Shown here: one piece after another, positions 8,936 to 18,084 of the stretch | How the letters are laid out: each line of letters begins with the position of its first letter | How positions within the stretch are numbered: position 1 is the stretch's first letter | DNA from: JAJYUU01 sp963787665 | Lineage (GTDB): Bacteria > Actinomycetota > Actinomycetes > Streptosporangiales > Streptosporangiaceae | Length of the DNA: 64,000 nucleotides | Assembly (NCBI GenBank): GCA_963787665.1 | Contig: CAWBDZ010000006.1 | Span: forward strand, 310,001 to 374,000 | Direction of reading: 5' to 3' | Program-made: the position numbers and the translations under genes | Notes under the pieces: generated by a model | Database searches by the model: none | What the model was told of the DNA's origin: nothing | Seen by the model: the letters and a program-made list of their open reading frames with translations, nothing else

Positions 8936-10508
8936 GTGACTGATCTCGTCGGCCCGGCAAATGCTACGGCCGCACCAGCTGGCGCCGCTGTGGGCGGGAA
9001 TGGGCGGATCCGGCCGGCTAACGCGCGGCACCGGCTGTTGATCTTCGCCGTTCCCCCCTTGGTCACCCTCGTGGTCTGCCTATGGGGCCTCGGGGATTCG
9101 TCTTACTGGCGCGACGAAGCGGCCAGCCTGGTGGCGGTGGACCGTTCGTTCGGCCAGCTATTGCGGCTGCTCGGGCAAACCGACGTCGAGCACGGCGTCT
9201 ATTACGCCATGCTGTGGCCCATCGTGCACCTGGCCGGTACCGGGGAAGTGGCCACCAGGCTCCCGTCCGCGCTGGCCATGACGATTACCGCGGCTTTCGT
9301 GACCGCGATTGGCATCCGGCTCGCTTCGCTGGCAGTCGGGCTCGCCGGCGGCCTGGTCTTCGCGATATTGCCAGCTACGAGCTTCTACGCGCAGGATGCC
9401 CGGCCCGATGCGCCGTCGGTCGCCTTGGCCGCAGCCGCCACGTACCTTCTGGTGCGGACCCTGCAGGCCAGCGGGTCACGGCGCCGGTGGCTGGTGGGCT
9501 ATGCCGTGTGCATGGCGGCGCTCGGCTGGGTCAATGTTCTTGCCCTGTTCCTGGTCGCGGCTCATGCAGTGACGGTCGCGCTGGCTGCGTTGCGCGCCGA
9601 GGACCGGGCGGCCGCGCGGCGGCTGGCGGCCGGCTGGCTTGCCGCCGCTGCGGCGGCTTTCGTCGGTGGCTTCCCCTGTGATCGCGATCTCCTTCTCCCA
9701 GCGAGCCGCGGTGAGCTGGATAGGGCCGCCCACGTTCCACATGCTGAGGTTCCTGCCGACGCTGGTCTCGCCGCTGCCGAACGGGCGCGCGTATAGCCTG
9801 CCGTTCGCCGTGGGCATCGTGGCCTGCATTGTCCTCGGGTTGCTGGTCAGCGGAGCCGGCGGCAGGGCACGGCTGGCCCAGCGCTGGCCGGCGGGCCTGC
9901 TCGCGGTAAGCATTCCCTGGCTGTTCGCGCCGGGACTAGCACTGATCGTCGTCTCCTTCGTCAAGCCGCTCTACTTCACCCGCTACATCCTGTTCTGCGT
10001 TCCCGCGCTAGCGCTGCTGGCGGGCGCAGCGATCGTCGCGCTTGGCATCATCGCGGGACCGACCGTGCTGGTGGTGCTCGCGCTGATCGGCCTGCCCGCG
10101 CAAGAGGCCATCAGGGCGCCCGCCGGGCACGGCGAGAACATAAGAAGGGCAGATCAGATCGTCGCCGCGAGGGCCCGGCCAGGAGATGCGGTGATCTTCT
10201 ATAACCCCAGCGAAGAGAGCCTGGTCGATGCGTACCCCTACGGATTCGCGCAGCTCAACAACATCGGTCAGGCCAAAAGCCCGGCCCAATCGGAGACGCT
10301 CACCGGCACACTCGCGCCGGTCGCCGTCATCCGGCACCGGGCGGCCAGCGTGCGGCGGGTGTGGCTAGTCGACTTTAAGCACCAAGCTCCGATTTATAAC
10401 GACATCCACGGCCTGGGGTTCGTCCTAGTGCGCCAATGGCGGTCAGGCGACCTCTGGTTGTACCTGTACGCACGCTCCGCACCCGCCGCGCCGTCCGGCG
10501 GGGGATAA
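8936..10508 (+). pseudogene. GT39/ArnT-like membrane glycosyltransferase, frameshifted
   Basis: Polytopic GT-C glycosyltransferase with the acidic first loop YWRDEAASL and the later AQDARPDAPSVAL motif typical of lipid-linked sugar mannosyltransferase-like families. The first frame runs to 9796 but loses sense after AAAAAFVGGF near 9670. The sense continues one base ahead as SPVIAISFSQRAAVSWIGPP and runs to the TAA at 10508. One base added or lost between about 9655 and 9680 explains both. GTG 8936 lies 13 bases after GGAGG; GTG 8924 is too close to it. Whether the shift is real or a sequencing error cannot be decided here. It begins a cluster of four large membrane proteins. Confidence 0.8.
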
Positions 10509-10820
10509 GCCGGAGTTCACAAGGCGCTAGAGGAGGCCCCCCGTCTGCAATCACCTCCATGCCGGTCGGATATGCCCTGACAGAGTAGGCATGGTGCCAG
10601 GTTCGTCAGCGTCACGCGGCGATGCGTGTCGCCCGGCGCCGTGTTATCGGCGCGTCCCGGCGGATGGGGGCCGGACCAAGTATCCTCTGCCCAGGATGAT
10701 CAGATTCGCCACCGATGGGATCTTCGGCTTCTTGGCGACCAGCCGGGCCGGATACCCCGCGACTACCGGGAACGAGAACGGGCGAGCCTGCGGAGAGCCG
10801 CATCGCCGCCTGACGACGAA
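10509..10820. other. intergenic region before second GT-like gene
   Basis: About 310 bases with no convincing gene. The following frame is open from 10626, but the segment before 10821 is charged and Arg-rich and reads like non-coding DNA. A short GGAGG...CCTCC inverted repeat lies near 10529-10555 and could be part of a terminator for the preceding gene. Confidence 0.35.
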
Positions 10821-12788
10821 ATGACCGCACCGTCCAGTCACGACCACAACGAGCTCAAGAGCCCGGGGGCCGCGCATCCGGATTCGGCGGTGGCCAGCCT
10901 GACCAGCCAGCCCGCTACCGCGACTACCAGCGAGCAGACCGCGGATAGCGGTCGGCTCCGGCTCGGATCGTGGCTCCGGCCCAGGTCTGCGCTGCGGGCC
11001 GCGGCCAGGTTCCGCATCACCTCGCCGGTCCGGCAGGGGCTCATCGCACTGGTCATGTACCTGGCCGCGTGGCTGTTCACCGAGGCACGGCCGCTTATAT
11101 TTCACCCGGCAATCCCCCAGCTCGACCAAGTGAGCATGGACCCGAACTTCTACACCTGGGCCCTGAGCTGGTGGCCATATGCGATCTCGCACGGGCTTAA
11201 TGCGCTGCACCCGACAGTCATAGGCGCGCCCCACGGCTTCAACCTGGCCTGGATCACCAGCGTTCCGCCGCTCGGCCTGCTCGCCTGGCCGCTCACTGCC
11301 GGTCTTGGCGCAGTGGTCAGCTTCAACCTGCTAACCGCCATCGCGCTGCCACTCGCTGCCTGGGCCGCGTTCGTACTGTGCCGCCGGCTGACAGGACGAT
11401 TCTGGGCGGCCCTGGCCGGTGGTGTCGTCTACGGGTTCTCGGCATACCAGGCCGATCACAACGCGGCGGGTCAGCTGAACCTTACGTTCAGCCTGCTGCT
11501 CCCGATTATCGCCTACCTCATGCTGGTGTGGTGGCAGGGCAGGCGGCGCCCCTGGCCTTTCGTTGGCCTGCTGGCCCTGGCCATCGTGGTCCAGTTCTAC
11601 CTATTCCTCGAGACCTTCGCTGACATGACCGGCGTGTTGCTGGTGGCCCTGCTGATCGGCTACGCGCTGGCAGGAAGCGCCAACCGGGCGTCCGTCGCCA
11701 GGCTCAGCCGCCTCGTGGGCCTGGCTTACCTGATCGCACTTGTATTCGTCGGCCCCTACGCGTGGTACGCACTTACCCACTACCCGACGGGCTTTTATCG
11801 GTCCCCCGCGGTGGGCTCGCTCGATCTGTCAAGCCTCGTGCTCCAGCGGCCAGACGCGACCGTCAGGTGGTTCCCGCCCGAGATCACCGACCACGCGACG
11901 CGACCGTCGCTGGGGGCATACGTCGGCATCCCGCTGCTCGTGCTCGCTGTTGCGCTGCTGGTGTTCGCCCGTCGTCGGCGGCTTGTGCGATTCCTGTTCC
12001 TGATGCTGGTCTTCGTGATTGTCGTGTCGCTTGGCCCGGTGCTGACCATCGGCGACCGCACGATCGTCACCTTGCCCTGGCATAGCCTGTGGTTCCTGAC
12101 CGTGCTGCGCAGCGCTTACCCGGTGCGTTTCATGGTGTTCGCTTACCTGATCTTCGCCGTCATGGTCGCAGTCTGGCTGGCCGGCCCATGGCCGACCCCG
12201 GCTCGGTTCCGCCGGGCGTGGCAACGAAGGCTGCTGACCGGGGCGCCGTGGCTGCTGGCGACGCTCGTGCTGGCGGCCGTCGTGACTGATCTGCCGGAAT
12301 CCACGGCACATCCACAGCCGTCCCCGGCGTTTATCACGAGCGGCGACTACCTTCACTACCTGCACCGCGGCGAAACCGTGATAGTTCAGTCAAGCCGCGG
12401 CAACGCAGGCATGCTCTGGCAAGTGCAGACCGACTTCCATTTCAAGCTGGCCGGCGGATACGTCAACGCCGCACTCGCCCATTACCACCTGGCTGTGCCA
12501 GAGCCACTGGGAAAGATATCCATTTGCCATCCGGACGCAACTAACCTCCAGGCGCTGCGAGCATTCCTGATCAAAGCCAAGGTCGGCGCGATCCTTGTCG
12601 AGGCGAACGGTTCACTGCACTGGCCGCGCCTCCTCAACAGAATCGGAATCCACAATGTGCTGGTCGGCGGCGTGTTCGTCTACCGGCCGGGGCCGAAGCA
12701 CTGGAAGCTACACCTGCCGTTCAACCAGCCAGTTACATCCTCCAATGCGCAAGGCTGCGTTCCCGGCGGCGGCTCCACGACGAGCTGA
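10821..12788 (+). CDS. large polytopic membrane protein, GT-C glycosyltransferase-like
   Basis: 655 aa membrane protein with about 12 hydrophobic helices after a hydrophilic N-terminus of about 75 residues, and a soluble C-terminal domain. The first external loop has SMDPNFYTWALSWWPYAI, followed by FVLCRRLTGRFWAALAGG and YGFSAYQADH. The same landmarks occur in the convergent neighbour at 12843-14579, so the two are paralogues. The architecture (acidic residues in loop 1, helices, small C-terminal domain) fits GT-C enzymes that use polyprenyl-linked sugars, but no specific family is recognised. ATG 10821 was chosen over GTG 10626; no strong ribosome binding site is seen. Confidence 0.72.
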   Translation: MTAPSSHDHNELKSPGAAHPDSAVASLTSQPATATTSEQTADSGRLRLGSWLRPRSALRAAARFRITSPVRQGLIALVMYLAAWLFTEARPLIFHPAIPQLDQVSMDPNFYTWALSWWPYAISHGLNALHPTVIGAPHGFNLAWITSVPPLGLLAWPLTAGLGAVVSFNLLTAIALPLAAWAAFVLCRRLTGRFWAALAGGVVYGFSAYQADHNAAGQLNLTFSLLLPIIAYLMLVWWQGRRRPWPFVGLLALAIVVQFYLFLETFADMTGVLLVALLIGYALAGSANRASVARLSRLVGLAYLIALVFVGPYAWYALTHYPTGFYRSPAVGSLDLSSLVLQRPDATVRWFPPEITDHATRPSLGAYVGIPLLVLAVALLVFARRRRLVRFLFLMLVFVIVVSLGPVLTIGDRTIVTLPWHSLWFLTVLRSAYPVRFMVFAYLIFAVMVAVWLAGPWPTPARFRRAWQRRLLTGAPWLLATLVLAAVVTDLPESTAHPQPSPAFITSGDYLHYLHRGETVIVQSSRGNAGMLWQVQTDFHFKLAGGYVNAALAHYHLAVPEPLGKISICHPDATNLQALRAFLIKAKVGAILVEANGSLHWPRLLNRIGIHNVLVGGVFVYRPGPKHWKLHLPFNQPVTSSNAQGCVPGGGSTTS

Positions 12789-12799
12789 GCAGGCTCAGC
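12784..12799. terminator. hairpin and CTGAGCAG repeats between convergent genes
   Basis: A perfect 7-bp stem, GCTGAGC and GCTCAGC with a two-base loop, overlaps the TGA stop of the plus-strand gene. It is followed by further CTGAGCAGG-like copies to about 12830. The location between two converging genes suggests a bidirectional terminator, although no T tract follows. Confidence 0.4.
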
Positions 12800-12842
12800 C
12801 GCTGAGCAGGCTGAGCAATCTGAGCAGTGGCGGCGAAGCTCG

Positions 12843-14579
12843 TCAGCCCGCGATCCGGTAGACGATCACGCCGCCGATGAGCCGCCCGTGGAGGCCGACT
12901 TTCGCAAGGATCGTCGGCCAGGTTCCTGCCCAGCTCGCCTCGACCAGGATTGCCGACACCTTTGCCGTCCGAAGGTAGGCCCGGAATAGTGTCACGTCCT
13001 GCGGCGTCAACGGGTTGCTGGCCAGGTTGGCGACCGGCAGCGGCAGGTCAGTCTGCCGGGAGAGCAGGGAGCCGAGATACGCGCTGGCTAGCCGCGGGTA
13101 GAAGTTGGTTTCTGCCTGCCACAGCAGCCCGGCATTTCCCCGTCCGGAGATGACTACCACTGTGGCGCCCGGTGCCAGGTAATGCCGATATTCGCCGGTG
13201 GCCACGAAGGCCGGCAGTCTCGGCTGGCTGTTCAAGGAGAGCGCGGGCGTGTTCGCGGCGATGGCGCCGATTGCGAGCACCGCCAGCAGCCAGCGCAACG
13301 AGGTCCGCGGGGCCGGCCGGGAGAGCCACAGCGCGACCATCACCGCCAGCGCCAGGAAGACGAACACCATGAGCCTGGCCGGGTACGCGCTATCCACGAA
13401 CGACAGCAGCCACACGTGTGACCACGGCAGGCTGAACGGCTCGCGCCCGTCGACGTGCAAAATCGGCCCGAACGCACCGACGATGAGGAGCACGACCATG
13501 ATCACCAGGAATCTGGTGATCTTCCTGGACCAGGTAGCTACCGCGAACAAAATGGCAAGCACCAGCAGCGGAATCCCGACGTAGCCGTCCCGGCCGGCGA
13601 TCGACAACGGCGCGGCGTAATGGGCCAGCCAGCTCCAGCCGAAGGTCTGGCCGGGCCGCGGCACCACCAGGCCGACCAGGTCGACAGCCGTCCCGATGGG
13701 AGTCTGCCCCATTACCTTGAGCGGCCTGTGGTTCAGTGCGTAGATCAGCCACGGGACGGCGCAGATGAAGGTGATCAGGTACGCGATGCCGGCCAGCGCG
13801 CTGAGCTGACCGATCTTCTTCCGGTATGGCCGGCCAGCCAGCAGGTAGCCAACAACCAGTGCTATCACCCACACCGCAGTCATCTCGGCGAAGGTCTCGA
13901 TCGACAGGTAGAACTGCAGGACCAAGGCGAGCGCGAGCAGGCCGGCAAAGCGAGCCGAGCCGGTTCCCCGCTCCCACCACACGACCACCAGGTAGGCCAT
14001 GAGCGGCAACAGCAGGCTGAAGGCCAGGTCCAGCTGTCCGGCGATGATGTGATTCAGCTGGTATGCCGAGAACCCGAAGATGGCTCCGCCGGCCAGCGCG
14101 GGCCAGAACTGGCCGGTGAGCCGGCGGCACAGCACGAACGCGGCCCAGGCGGAGACCGGGATCGACGCAACGACGAGCAGGTTGAATGCCGCGACCGGCC
14201 CTGCAGCCAACGTCAGCGGAGCTGCCAGCACAGCCAGCGAGGGGATCATGGTGACCCAGGCCAGCACGTGGCCCCTTGGTGCGCCGACCGCTGAGGTGTG
14301 GAACGGATTAAGCCCGTGCCCGATCGCATGCGGCCACCATTTGAGAATCCAGGTGAAGAAGTTCGGGTCCATGTTCACCTGGTAGAGCTGCGGCAAGCTC
14401 GGGTGGGCAACCAGCTGAAGAGTCTCAGCAATGACCCAGACGGCCAGATAGATCGCAAGCGCGACAAGACCCTGCAGGGCCGGTGACGCGATCTTGAAGC
14501 GGACCGAGAACGGTCCGATGCGTGCGGTCTGCGGCACAGTCAGCGGCTGAGAATCAGCCGGGACCTGACTCGCCACCAT
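12843..14579 (-). CDS. polytopic membrane protein, paralogue of 10821-12788
   Basis: 578 aa membrane protein collinear with the convergent gene at 10821: NMDPNFFTWILKWWPHAIGHGLNP, then FVLCRRLTGQFWPALAGG and FGFSAYQLNH. About 11-12 helices are followed by a C-terminal domain with VVISGRGNAGLLWQ, matched by IVQSSRGNAGMLWQ in the paralogue. The ATG at 14579 follows GGAGGAA by five bases, a strong start. Its first 26 bases overlap the end of the upstream gene, so the two are translationally coupled. A GT-C-like sugar transferase role in cell envelope assembly is inference. Confidence 0.75.
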   Translation of the reverse strand: MVASQVPADSQPLTVPQTARIGPFSVRFKIASPALQGLVALAIYLAVWVIAETLQLVAHPSLPQLYQVNMDPNFFTWILKWWPHAIGHGLNPFHTSAVGAPRGHVLAWVTMIPSLAVLAAPLTLAAGPVAAFNLLVVASIPVSAWAAFVLCRRLTGQFWPALAGGAIFGFSAYQLNHIIAGQLDLAFSLLLPLMAYLVVVWWERGTGSARFAGLLALALVLQFYLSIETFAEMTAVWVIALVVGYLLAGRPYRKKIGQLSALAGIAYLITFICAVPWLIYALNHRPLKVMGQTPIGTAVDLVGLVVPRPGQTFGWSWLAHYAAPLSIAGRDGYVGIPLLVLAILFAVATWSRKITRFLVIMVVLLIVGAFGPILHVDGREPFSLPWSHVWLLSFVDSAYPARLMVFVFLALAVMVALWLSRPAPRTSLRWLLAVLAIGAIAANTPALSLNSQPRLPAFVATGEYRHYLAPGATVVVISGRGNAGLLWQAETNFYPRLASAYLGSLLSRQTDLPLPVANLASNPLTPQDVTLFRAYLRTAKVSAILVEASWAGTWPTILAKVGLHGRLIGGVIVYRIAG

Positions 14580-16524
14580 GGATTCCTCCCCGGTCGTGGG
14601 CGCGACTTGACGTCAGCCCGGCCTGCCGGACCGGACCGGATGACCGGTACACCGAGACGCCGTCCGCCGTGTAGAGCAGCCGGAATCCGGTTTCGGCCAG
14701 GAAGCGGCGGATCTGCGGGTAGTGCATGTTAACCGCCTGCTGACCAGCCCCGCCGCTAAACGTCCAGCGCTGTGACCAGAGCAGGGCCCAGCCGACGTGC
14801 AGCGTACGCAGGTCCCGGCGAGCAGCGGCCAGCCCAGCCGGAGTGAGCTTCTGGCCTGCCTGCAAGCCGACCAGCGTGGCGTAGAAGGCGTGCCGCCGGA
14901 TCCCGTTGATCGTCCGCTGCGGGACTCCGGAGGTATAGGAATCACCCCGCGGATGGCCGTCCTCGGTGGCAAGTTCCAGCGCGTAGAGCGGGAAATCGTG
15001 GCCGAACTGATTGGGGCCGCGGACCTCGAACGGGACGTCGACCACGACCGAGCCAGAATGGTCGGCAGCAATCGCGTGGTCCACTGCTGGCAGCGTGGTG
15101 GGCACGATCACCGTGCCGGCATCGCCCGGCCAGCCAGCCTCGAGCACGGCGAGCAGCGCGACCACGATCAGAACTGGCCATGCGCGCTGGCGCAGCCACT
15201 GGACCGCAGCGCCGGCCAGCAAGCATGCAGCGACCAGACCGAGCAGCGCGAGCCGGTCCGCCTCGCGGAACAAGGAAAGCCCGGGTATCCGGATGAGCCA
15301 GGTGTACGGCATCAGCAGCGACACCCGGAGCCCGTGCCACTTGTCGGCGAGCGGAACAAGCTCATGGCCAGCGATATACAGCGTCGGGCCGAGCGCCAGC
15401 ACTGAGGTGACCAGCCAGAGCAGGCCGAGCCGTCGCGCCGCGGGCCTGCCCCAGCTGACGACCAGGCCGACCACTGCCAGGACCGTCAGCACCACGCCGA
15501 ACGTCGCGAGCAACTCGCCGGTTACGTGCTGGCGGTAGCCGGAGGCCAGCCAGGTCATCCCGTAGTTGGCCAGCCGCGGGGATGGCGCGAACAGGCTGGG
15601 GAATTCCGCCGCGTACTTGATGTACTGACTGTCCGGCGGCGGTTTCGTACCGCCCTTGCCAGCGGTCTGAGCGATGGCGACGAGCTGCGGGATGGCGATA
15701 ACGAAGGCAATCACGGCCCCGACCGCGACGGCACCGAACTTCGTCACGGCCGGCTGGCGCAGCAGCCACGGGATCAGGACTGCGGCGGCGAGCACGACCG
15801 CAAGCGCCGCGAATTCCTGGTCCACCAGCACCGACGCACCCAGCACCAGGCCGAGGACGATGCCGCGTCCGATCGTCGGCTTGCGGCGAAGCCGGACTGC
15901 CGCCTCCAGCGCCAGCGGCAGGAAGACGCAGCCAATGGCGGTGTGCAGGTGCAGCCAGACCTGCGAGGCCAGCATCCCCGACGCGCCGTAGAACAGCCCG
16001 GCCGCGACCGGGCCGACCAGGCCAGGCAGCCACAGCCGGGCGGCCCGGTACATCGCGTACCCGGCGAGGCCGGGCGCGACTATGACCAGCAGGTTGTACG
16101 AGACCGCGGCGCCAAAGGCCTGCGTGACCGGCGTCATCAGCACGCCCAGCAGCGGCATCAGCGTGTCCAGCCCCATCCGGACGCCTACCGGAGCAGCCAG
16201 GTGGCTGGTGAACCACGGGTTGCCGAGATGGGTCACCTGCCTGGCCACCCACCACAGGCTCCAGACGTACTGGGACTGATCCGCGCTCAGCGGCATCCGG
16301 TCGGGCAGGTAGTAGGCCCGCGGCCAGGTCGCCAGCGCACCGGCGGCAAGAAAGGCCACCAGGGCGAGGACCTCCCGCACCCAGGTGCGCCGCAGCAGCC
16401 GGGGCAGCCCGGTCGGCCGCGCCCCGGTGCGCGCAGCCTGCGCAGACGCGTCGTCGCCCTGGACGCCCTCGCCGGCCGGGAGGTCAGCTGGCGCGGCCAG
16501 GTCGCGAGAGTCCTGCTTGCTCAC
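14554..16524 (-). CDS. large polytopic membrane protein, GT-C-like
   Basis: 656 aa membrane protein with a hydrophilic N-terminus of about 50 residues, about 12 helices and a C-terminal extracytoplasmic domain. Loop 1 reads PLSADQSQYVWSLWWVARQV, with an acidic residue placed as in GT-C enzymes. It is related in layout but more distant in sequence than the pair at 10.8-14.6 kb. The GTG at 16524 follows GGAGG closely. It is the first gene of a two-gene minus-strand operon whose upstream region carries the GAACnGTACC repeat array. Confidence 0.72.
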   Translation of the reverse strand: MSKQDSRDLAAPADLPAGEGVQGDDASAQAARTGARPTGLPRLLRRTWVREVLALVAFLAAGALATWPRAYYLPDRMPLSADQSQYVWSLWWVARQVTHLGNPWFTSHLAAPVGVRMGLDTLMPLLGVLMTPVTQAFGAAVSYNLLVIVAPGLAGYAMYRAARLWLPGLVGPVAAGLFYGASGMLASQVWLHLHTAIGCVFLPLALEAAVRLRRKPTIGRGIVLGLVLGASVLVDQEFAALAVVLAAAVLIPWLLRQPAVTKFGAVAVGAVIAFVIAIPQLVAIAQTAGKGGTKPPPDSQYIKYAAEFPSLFAPSPRLANYGMTWLASGYRQHVTGELLATFGVVLTVLAVVGLVVSWGRPAARRLGLLWLVTSVLALGPTLYIAGHELVPLADKWHGLRVSLLMPYTWLIRIPGLSLFREADRLALLGLVAACLLAGAAVQWLRQRAWPVLIVVALLAVLEAGWPGDAGTVIVPTTLPAVDHAIAADHSGSVVVDVPFEVRGPNQFGHDFPLYALELATEDGHPRGDSYTSGVPQRTINGIRRHAFYATLVGLQAGQKLTPAGLAAARRDLRTLHVGWALLWSQRWTFSGGAGQQAVNMHYPQIRRFLAETGFRLLYTADGVSVYRSSGPVRQAGLTSSRAHDRGGIHGGESGPG

Positions 16525-16592
16525 CTAACCTCCGTGCAGACTCCGGGACGTCGTCACCGCATCGGCATGACCGAGCGCCCGCAACTGCGGCC

Positions 16593-16721
16593 GAACGGTA
16601 CCAGGACGGTCGCCAAGGGTACCCCGTGGAACGCATGCGCGGGAGCCAGCCAGCTTGCGGCTGCCCCCGGCCAGGCTCTCAAGTCAACCAGAACAGTACC
16701 CGGGAACAGCAGAACCGTACC
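16593..16721. promoter_or_regulatory. four GAACnGTACC direct repeats in two 21-bp-spaced pairs
   Basis: GAACGGTACC at 16593, CAAGGGTACC at 16614, GAACAGTACC at 16691 and GAACCGTACC at 16712 have the same orientation. Copies within a pair are 21 bases apart (two helical turns) and the pairs are 98 bases apart. They lie 70-200 bases upstream of the GTG of the minus-strand membrane-protein operon. Regular direct repeats on one helix face are typical of activator binding sites; the regulator is unknown. Confidence 0.55.
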
Positions 16722-16739
16722 CGATAATCTCTGTTCCCG
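16701..16739. terminator. 9-bp inverted repeat downstream of the MFS gene
   Basis: CGGGAACAG (16701-16709) and CTGTTCCCG (16731-16739) form a perfect 9-bp stem with a 21-base loop. It lies 37 bases past the stop of the MFS gene in its direction of transcription, so it could terminate that operon. The large loop makes an operator equally possible. Confidence 0.35.
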
Positions 16740-16775
16740 CATATGTCTGACATGTCTGTTGCGCGTTCGCCTGGA

Positions 16776-18077
16776 TTACGGTCCGGGCTGCCCTGGCGCC
16801 GCGGCCGCCTCGCTCCGCTCTGCCGCATCGTCGGGCCCATCATCGGCGGGCTCTGCCTGCCGGGCCCGGTACCGGGTGAAGCCAGGCAGCGCGAGCGCGA
16901 TCACGGCCGACAAGGCCACCGTGATCAGGCCGCCGGATAGCGCGCTGACCACCGGCGACGCGAGCGAGCCCACAACACCAGACTCGAGCCGGCCAAGGGA
17001 ATCGCCGCCCGAGCCGATCACGTACTCGGCGGCCGTGAGCCGACCCCGGAGCGCGTCGGTGGTGACGGCCTGAACGATCGTGCCCCTGATCACGACGGTG
17101 AAAGTGTCGGCGGCGCCCGCAATGGCGAGCAAGGTAAGCGTCAGCCACAGGCTGCGCGCCAGGGCGAAGCCGGCGAACGCCGCCCCCCAGATCGTGACCA
17201 TGAACAGCATGGCCCGGCCCTGCCTGGAAAGCTGGTTCAGCGGTCCCGTCCAGACCGAGCTCAGCAGGCCGCCGACACCGATGGCGGTAGTAAACAGACC
17301 GAGCGTGGCCGGGTTGCCGCCGAACCGCTCGGCGTTGATGGCGGGGAACAGGGCCACGGGCAGGGCGAAGACCGTGGCGTTGAGGTCGGCCAGGAACGCG
17401 CCGGCCAGCACCTGACTGCGCTTGATGAAGCGGAGTCCCTCGGCGACCGCGCGCGGGCCGGGCCGGGCAGTGCCCGGCTGCGGCGGCATTGCCGGCAGCC
17501 GGCTCACGCCATACAGCGCTGCGCCGAAGCTGATCGCGTCGATCAGATAGCAGGCCTTCAGCCCGGCCGCTGCGGTGATCAGCCCGCCCAGCGCCGGGCC
17601 GACGATGAGGGTGGTCTGGAAGCTGATCCGGTTCAGCGCCAGGCCCGCAGGCAGCCGGTCCGGCGGGAGCAGACTCGGGATCAGAGTCCGGCGGGCTGGC
17701 ATGTTGAGCGCGGCGAGCGCAGACTGCACCGCGACCAGCGCGTACAGCAGCCACAAGACGGACAGCCCGGCGAACGCCTGAGCGGCCAGCATCGCGGAGA
17801 CGCCGGCTTGGCACATGCTGGTGACCAGGACGAGCTTGCGGCGGTCCACCGCGTCGATCAGCGGTCCGCCGAGCAACCCGATGGCCAGCAGCGGACCCAG
17901 CGCGACTAGTCCGATGGCGCCGACGGCGAACGGTGACCTCGCTATGTCGTAGACCTGAAGCGGGATGGCGAAGCTGGTCAGCGCGCTGCCCACCCCGGAC
18001 AGCAGCGTGCCCAGGAACAGCCTGCGGAACAGCGCGGATTCACGCAGCGGGGTGATGTCGGTGAGCAGCCTGGACAT
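16776..18077 (-). CDS. MFS exporter (EntS/MFS_3-like)
   Basis: 433 aa major facilitator with 12 predicted helices. MSRLLTDITPLRESALFRRLFLG leads into the first helix, and LVTSMCQAGVSAML and the AALNMPARRTLIPSLL loop are typical of the MFS_3 group that includes enterobactin exporter EntS and macrolide exporters. The ATG at 18077 is the natural start; the open frame upstream is shadow of the MarR gene. The C-terminus is hydrophilic and acidic. Following a MarR gene by only 7 bases suggests MarR-controlled efflux of a small toxic molecule. Confidence 0.88.
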   Translation of the reverse strand: MSRLLTDITPLRESALFRRLFLGTLLSGVGSALTSFAIPLQVYDIARSPFAVGAIGLVALGPLLAIGLLGGPLIDAVDRRKLVLVTSMCQAGVSAMLAAQAFAGLSVLWLLYALVAVQSALAALNMPARRTLIPSLLPPDRLPAGLALNRISFQTTLIVGPALGGLITAAAGLKACYLIDAISFGAALYGVSRLPAMPPQPGTARPGPRAVAEGLRFIKRSQVLAGAFLADLNATVFALPVALFPAINAERFGGNPATLGLFTTAIGVGGLLSSVWTGPLNQLSRQGRAMLFMVTIWGAAFAGFALARSLWLTLTLLAIAGAADTFTVVIRGTIVQAVTTDALRGRLTAAEYVIGSGGDSLGRLESGVVGSLASPVVSALSGGLITVALSAVIALALPGFTRYRARQAEPADDGPDDAAERSEAAAAPGQPGP

Positions 18078-18084
18078 GCGCGTC

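Noticed and set aside
13455..14294. Plus-strand frame of about 280 codons inside the membrane protein gene
   Set aside because: Its Gln/Arg/Asp-rich translation is typical of the antisense of a hydrophobic protein.
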